Assembly (NCBI GenBank): GCA_019419725.1
Contig: DXZL01000065.1
Span: 1 to 7,888, forward strand
DNA: 7,888 nt
Source of the DNA: Veillonella sp.
GTDB taxonomy: Bacteria; Bacillota; Negativicutes; Veillonellales; Veillonellaceae
Reading direction: 5' to 3'
How positions within the stretch are numbered: the first letter of the stretch is position 1; each line of letters starts with the position of its first letter. The position numbers and the translations under genes are program-made. Positions 7,200 through 7,888 of the stretch are shown here, one piece after another. The notes under the pieces are model-generated. The model was not told the origin of the DNA. It saw only the letters and a list, made by a program, of their open reading frames with translations, and did not search any database.

Positions 7200-7216
7200 G
7201 TATAAAACTATACTTC

Positions 7217-7245
7217 TTGCATAACACTAATAAAAGTGTTACTAT
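7217..7245 (+). promoter_or_regulatory. Promoter of the ribD operon (extended -10)
   Basis: TTGCAT (7217-7222) and TACTAT (7240-7245) are 17 bases apart, and TG at 7237-7238 makes the -10 an extended TGnTACTAT element. Transcription should start near 7252, shortly before the FMN aptamer, giving a leader of about 200 bases. This is the only good promoter upstream of the riboswitch. Confidence 0.6.
7222..7241. repeat. Operator-like palindrome inside the rib promoter spacer
   Basis: TAACACT (7222-7228) and AGTGTTA (7235-7241) are perfect 7-base inverted arms around AATAAA. The palindrome fills the space between -35 and -10 and enters the -10, so a protein bound there would block RNA polymerase. 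It lies upstream of the expected transcript start and so should act as DNA, not as an RNA hairpin. No regulator is recognised. Confidence 0.4.
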
Positions 7246-7267
7246 TAATCCATAAAGAAAATAGATG

Positions 7268-7376
7268 AGTCTTTGGGGACAGGTGAAATTCCTTACCGGC
7301 GGTATAGTCCGCGAACCTTATGGGTATGAATCGGTGCAATTCCGATACCGACAGTACAGTCTGGATGAGAAAAGAC
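7268..7376 (+). promoter_or_regulatory. FMN riboswitch (RFN element) controlling ribD
   Basis: The conserved RFN blocks are all present and in order: GGGGACAGGTGAAATTCC (7275-7292), ACCGGCGGTATAGTCCGCGA (7295-7314), GGTGCAATTCCGATACCGAC (7333-7352) and AGTCTGGATGAGA (7358-7370). Stem P1 closes the six-way junction by pairing GTCTTT (7269-7274) with AAAGAC (7371-7376). FMN binding stabilises P1 and lowers expression of riboflavin synthesis genes. AGTCTTTGGG (7268-7277), which contains the P1 5' strand, can instead pair over 10 bp, with one G-U, with CCCAAGGACT (7408-7417), the left arm of the terminator. This makes a simple antiterminator. A small hairpin (7380-7394, GCGCA/TGCGC) lies between aptamer and terminator. 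Confidence 0.97.
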
Positions 7377-7410
7377 AAGGCGCATTTGTTGCGCGTAATT
7401 ATGATTACCC

Positions 7411-7437
7411 AAGGACTATGTACATAGTCCTTTTTTT
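7411..7437 (+). terminator. Riboswitch-controlled terminator before ribD
   Basis: AAGGACTAT (7411-7419) pairs with ATAGTCCTT (7424-7432) around GTAC, followed by a run of T to 7437. It is placed 15 bases before the ribD start, so termination here stops the whole operon. Its left arm is the part captured by the alternative pairing with the 5' side of aptamer stem P1. Confidence 0.92.
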
Positions 7438-7451
7438 ATTGAGGTGATATG

Positions 7452-7888
7452 GTGGATGACGTAGTATATATGAAGCGCGCCATTGCACTGGCAAAATTAG
7501 CCACAGGTCATACCTCGCCAAATCCTTTGGTGGGTGCCGTAGTGGTTAAAGACAATACAATAATCGGTGAAGGTTATCATCATAAGGCTGGTACAGCTCA
7601 TGCTGAGGTTCATGCCTTAAACCAAGCTGGTAATAATGCTAAAGGTGCTACTTTATATGTAACCTTAGAGCCATGCTCTCATTATGGTAAAACTCCACCT
7701 TGTGCGCTGCGTATTATCGAGGCTGGCATAGCTAAGGTCGTTGTAGGTAGTACAGATCCTAATCCACTAGTATCGGGAAAGGGTATGGATTTACTCCGTG
7801 AAGCAGGCATAGAGGTTGTTTGCCCCGTATGTAGTGAGGAATGTGCTGAACTAAATGAGCATTTCTTTACCTATATACAGACAGGTAA
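7452..7888 (+). CDS. ribD: Riboflavin biosynthesis protein RibD, deaminase part, 3'-truncated by the window edge
   Basis: RibD carries out two steps of riboflavin synthesis: deamination of diaminohydroxyphosphoribosylaminopyrimidine, then reduction of the ribosyl side chain. About 145 residues are visible, covering the N-terminal CDA-like deaminase. Zinc ligands are H50 (in HAEVHAL, with catalytic E52), C75 and C84 (in PCSHYGKTPPC). TSPNPLVGAVVV (21-32) is the usual substrate-binding segment, and STDPNPLVSGKG follows. The C-terminal reductase domain would lie beyond the window. GTG 7452 is chosen because GAGGTGAT (7441-7448) is then well spaced; ATG 7449, one codon earlier in the same frame, is possible but sits very close to that site. 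Expression is under the FMN riboswitch and terminator just upstream. Family practice suggests ribE, ribBA and ribH follow, but they are not visible here. Confidence 0.95.
   Translation, partial: MDDVVYMKRAIALAKLATGHTSPNPLVGAVVVKDNTIIGEGYHHKAGTAHAEVHALNQAGNNAKGATLYVTLEPCSHYGKTPPCALRIIEAGIAKVVVGSTDPNPLVSGKGMDLLREAGIEVVCPVCSEECAELNEHFFTYIQTG

Noticed and set aside
7157..7255. 32-codon hydrophobic reading frame (MINIMIYLIIFL...) upstream of the riboswitch
   Set aside because: It has no good ribosome binding site, it overlaps the predicted rib promoter, and its composition is what AT-rich noncoding DNA gives by chance.
7265..7447. 60-codon open frame on the plus strand before ribD
   Set aside because: It coincides with the FMN aptamer and terminator, whose conservation is explained by RNA structure; it has no ribosome binding site.

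Overview
The window looks like a chromosomal segment of a low-GC member of the Bacillota (Firmicutes). PolC-type DNA polymerase III, AT-rich intergenic DNA, strong Shine-Dalgarno sequences and an FMN-riboswitch-controlled rib operon support this. The combination of PolC with a PoxB-type quinone-linked pyruvate oxidase suggests a Negativicutes bacterium, and Veillonella is my best guess. That assignment is inference from sequence flavour, not a search result. There are no mobile elements, CRISPR arrays, tRNAs or rRNAs.

Layout. (1) Positions 2-904, plus strand: the 3' part of holA (clamp-loader delta subunit), open at the left edge. (2) 907-4692, plus strand: polC, two bases after the holA stop and probably translationally coupled to it, ending in a strong Rho-independent terminator. 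(3) 4834-5145, plus strand: a small, very acidic protein of unknown function with its own weak promoter and a terminator that starts inside its stop codon. (4) 5232-6974, minus strand: a PoxB-like pyruvate oxidase, convergent with the small gene. (5) 6975-7268: a divergent AT-rich regulatory region with a Crp/Fnr/Rex-like palindrome in front of poxB and an extended -10 promoter, containing a second palindrome, in front of the rib operon. (6) 7268-7437: FMN riboswitch and its intrinsic terminator. (7) 7452-7888, plus strand: the 5' part of ribD, open at the right edge.

The most notable feature is the polymerase. This PolC is 1261 residues and has no DnaQ-like 3'-5' exonuclease. At the point inside the PHP domain where the exonuclease is normally inserted there is only a short lysine-rich loop. 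All nine metal-ligand positions known from proofreading PHP domains (as in Mycobacterium DnaE1) appear to be present. This suggests that proofreading may have moved to the PHP domain, or to a separate exonuclease encoded elsewhere. The delta subunit and polymerase appear to be made from one transcript. poxB (pyruvate to acetate at the membrane) and ribD (riboflavin synthesis) share an intergenic region. PoxB family enzymes use FAD, so the two divergent units are linked at least through flavin demand, but nothing in the sequence proves co-regulation.
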